This document shows positions 10,243 through 10,885 of a DNA stretch of 10,885 bases, in pieces. Position numbers and translations under genes: made by a program. Source of the DNA: Candidatus Equinaster intestinalis (GTDB lineage Bacteria > Bacillota_A > Clostridia > Oscillospirales > Acutalibacteraceae); NCBI GenBank assembly GCA_018065375.1, contig JAGHTJ010000188.1, positions 1 to 10,885 on the forward strand, read 5' to 3'. Positions within the stretch are counted from its first letter, which is position 1. Each line of letters opens with the position of its first letter. The notes beneath the pieces were generated by a model. It worked only from the letters and a program-made list of their open reading frames with translations, was not told the DNA's origin and did no database searches.

Positions 10243-10331
10243 AACGCCCCTCTTTGCAGACGCTCTATTACCCTCTTACCATCGGAAATCTTGGCGATAA
10301 TCTCGATTTTTTTCATTTTAAGTTTTGCCGT
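10243..10331 (-). pseudogene. ntpI: out-of-frame 5' segment of the subunit I gene
   Basis: Reading from 10331 gives ACG-GCA-AAA-CTT-AAA-ATG, then KKIEIIAKISDGKRV and IERLQR. This is the expected subunit I N-terminus (family pattern M-A-x-x-K-M-K-K-I ... LQRRGVVEI). The frame then departs and stops at TAA 10208-10206, while the family-like continuation GVVEIED resumes in the next frame at about 10245. One base appears to be missing around 10246-10256, where a GGGG run (10250-10247) lies. A fifth G would give LQR-GGVVEIED. The family start position holds ACG, not ATG. Either this is a true lesion, or it is two local sequence errors, or unusual decoding. Confidence 0.8.
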
Positions 10332-10333
10332 AG

Positions 10334-10345
10334 GACCACCTCCCT
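10334..10345 (-). promoter_or_regulatory. very strong Shine-Dalgarno site before an ACG codon
   Basis: AGGGAGGTGGTC matches the 16S anti-Shine-Dalgarno complement (AGGAGGTGATC) almost fully. The GGAGG core (10343-10339) ends 7 nt before ACG at 10331-10329, the ideal distance. The next in-frame ATG (10316) is 22 nt from the core, too far for normal use. The site therefore points to 10331 as the intended start of subunit I. Confidence 0.8.
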
Positions 10346-10363
10346 TTTAAAGCAAAATCCGAT

Positions 10364-10675
10364 TTATTTAAGGAAAAGCTCCGCCGCCGCTGTCACGGCG
10401 CTTGCCTTTCTATCCTCTACCTGTAGGCTGAATGCCTTTAAATCGGCCTGCCTTTTGGCAAGTCGGTCTTCAAACATCTTATCGGTTGTTTTTTTGTTTT
10501 CGAGCAAAAGCTCTTTTTCTTTTTCTTCAGCCTGCGCTTTTTTAGAAGCGAGTAATTCCTGCGCCGCCTTTTGCGCTTCTTCAATTATTGTATTAGCTTT
10601 CTGCTCGGCGCTTTTTAAAGCCTCATCGGCGTTTTTTTCAGCCTGCAAAACACTTTCAACGGTTTTGGAAATCAT
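10364..10675 (-). CDS. V-type ATP synthase peripheral stalk subunit H (AhaH/G-like)
   Basis: A 103-residue coiled-coil protein, first gene of the operon. It corresponds to the small peripheral-stalk subunit that pairs with E, called H or G in archaeal systems and NtpF in E. hirae. Nearly the whole chain is one heptad-type helix rich in Ala, Glu and Lys (AEKNADEALKSAEQKANTII, then EEKEKELLLENKK, then AAAELFLK). There is no signal peptide or membrane span. The ATG follows AAAGGAGAG at good spacing. The identification rests on composition, length and position just ahead of subunit I, since such coiled coils have little sequence identity. The stop is 32 nt before the expected subunit I start. Confidence 0.87.
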   Translation of the reverse strand: MISKTVESVLQAEKNADEALKSAEQKANTIIEEAQKAAQELLASKKAQAEEKEKELLLENKKTTDKMFEDRLAKRQADLKAFSLQVEDRKASAVTAAAELFLK

Positions 10676-10702
10676 AATCTCTCTCCTTTATTTTTTATAA
10701 GC

Positions 10703-10736
10703 AAAAAGGGAGCCAATCCCTACAGACAGCTCCCCT
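10703..10736 (-). terminator. terminator-like hairpin in the operon leader (possible attenuator)
   Basis: Read on the minus strand, AGGGGAGC (10736-10729) pairs with GCTCCCTT (10713-10706) over 8 bp (one G-T pair) around a 15-nt loop, followed by a run of five T (10707-10703). An alternative shorter stem AGGGA/TCCCT with loop TTGGC ends at the same T run. It lies between the predicted promoter and the first gene, about 27 nt before the ATG, so it could lower or control transcription of the whole operon. Confidence 0.6.
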
Positions 10737-10779
10737 CATATACAATATTTAACTGAAAATGTTCGTTTCTATTTTTTAT

Positions 10780-10808
10780 ATTTTACCACACTTGCAATAA
10801 TATGTCAA
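10780..10808 (-). promoter_or_regulatory. sigma-A promoter of the V-ATPase operon
   Basis: On the minus strand, a perfect -35 box TTGACA (10808-10803), a 17-bp spacer, and a -10 box TAAAAT (10785-10780, one mismatch from TATAAT). Transcription would start near 10773, leaving a leader of about 98 nt before the subunit H ATG. The surrounding DNA is AT-rich. This is the only convincing promoter seen for the ten-gene minus-strand unit. Confidence 0.85.
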
Positions 10809-10873
10809 GAATTATTTGGGAATTTCTGCCTATATACATTTAAGTAACACTACTGCTTAAAATAGTCTTCCAG

Positions 10874-10885
10874 CCGATATATCGG
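10874..10885. repeat. perfect 12-bp palindrome at the window edge
   Basis: CCGATATATCGG is fully self-complementary. It lies about 65 bp upstream of the -35 box and is cut by the window end, so a longer structure may continue outside. The rest of 10809-10873 shows no gene or clear signal. Confidence 0.35.

Noticed and set aside
10307..10313. Slippage on the seven-A run at codons 2-4 after ATG 10316 as the cause of the subunit I frame change
   Set aside because: The family-like frame continues unchanged for about 18 codons after this run, so the shift must lie later, near 10246-10256.
10676..10773. A riboswitch aptamer in the operon leader
   Set aside because: Only about 37 nt of A/U-rich RNA precede the hairpin, and no known aptamer core can be recognised.

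Overview
The window looks like chromosomal DNA of an anaerobic low-to-mid GC Firmicute, most likely a clostridial gut-type lineage (Oscillospirales/Ruminococcaceae-like). This is inference. It rests on strong AGGAGG-type ribosome binding sites, a bacterial V-type ATPase operon of the Enterococcus hirae ntp kind, and a hairpin-rich intergenic repeat cluster of a type I associate with such genomes. No database search was possible.

Layout. Positions 5-1474 (+) hold two tightly spaced genes, a short-chain dehydrogenase/reductase and a DUF554 (YdfK/YqgA-like) membrane protein, closed by a strong intrinsic terminator at 1489-1514. Positions 1515-1759 hold no credible gene but a dense run of inverted repeats. 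The last of these (1724-1752) is placed to terminate the convergent minus-strand operon. From about 10808 down to 1760 (-) runs one long operon: sigma-A promoter, a leader with a terminator-like hairpin, then V-ATPase subunits H-I-K-E-C-F-A-B-D, and finally a DtxR/MntR-family metal-dependent regulator.

How the genes work together. A and B form the catalytic head, D and F the central stalk, C couples the rotor to the membrane ring, E and H form the peripheral stalks, K is the ion-carrying ring and I is the membrane stator. K carries the full residue set that binds Na+ in E. hirae NtpK (L55, T58, Q59, Q110, E139). The enzyme is therefore predicted to move Na+, coupled to ATP hydrolysis or synthesis.

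The most notable anomalies are at the 5' end of the subunit I gene. A near-perfect Shine-Dalgarno sequence sits 7 nt before an ACG codon where the family start is expected, and one base appears to be missing about 80 nt further on. The conserved N-terminus and the main 626-codon frame are thus in different frames. This could be a real lesion, a recoding event, or a sequencing/assembly error. Other points worth checking are the leader hairpin (possible attenuation), the metal regulator at the operon's 3' end with a DtxR-like primary metal site, and five exact-period 7-bp tandem units between the subunit D gene and the regulator. I did not find a wholly new system; the core of the window is a recognisable V-ATPase locus.
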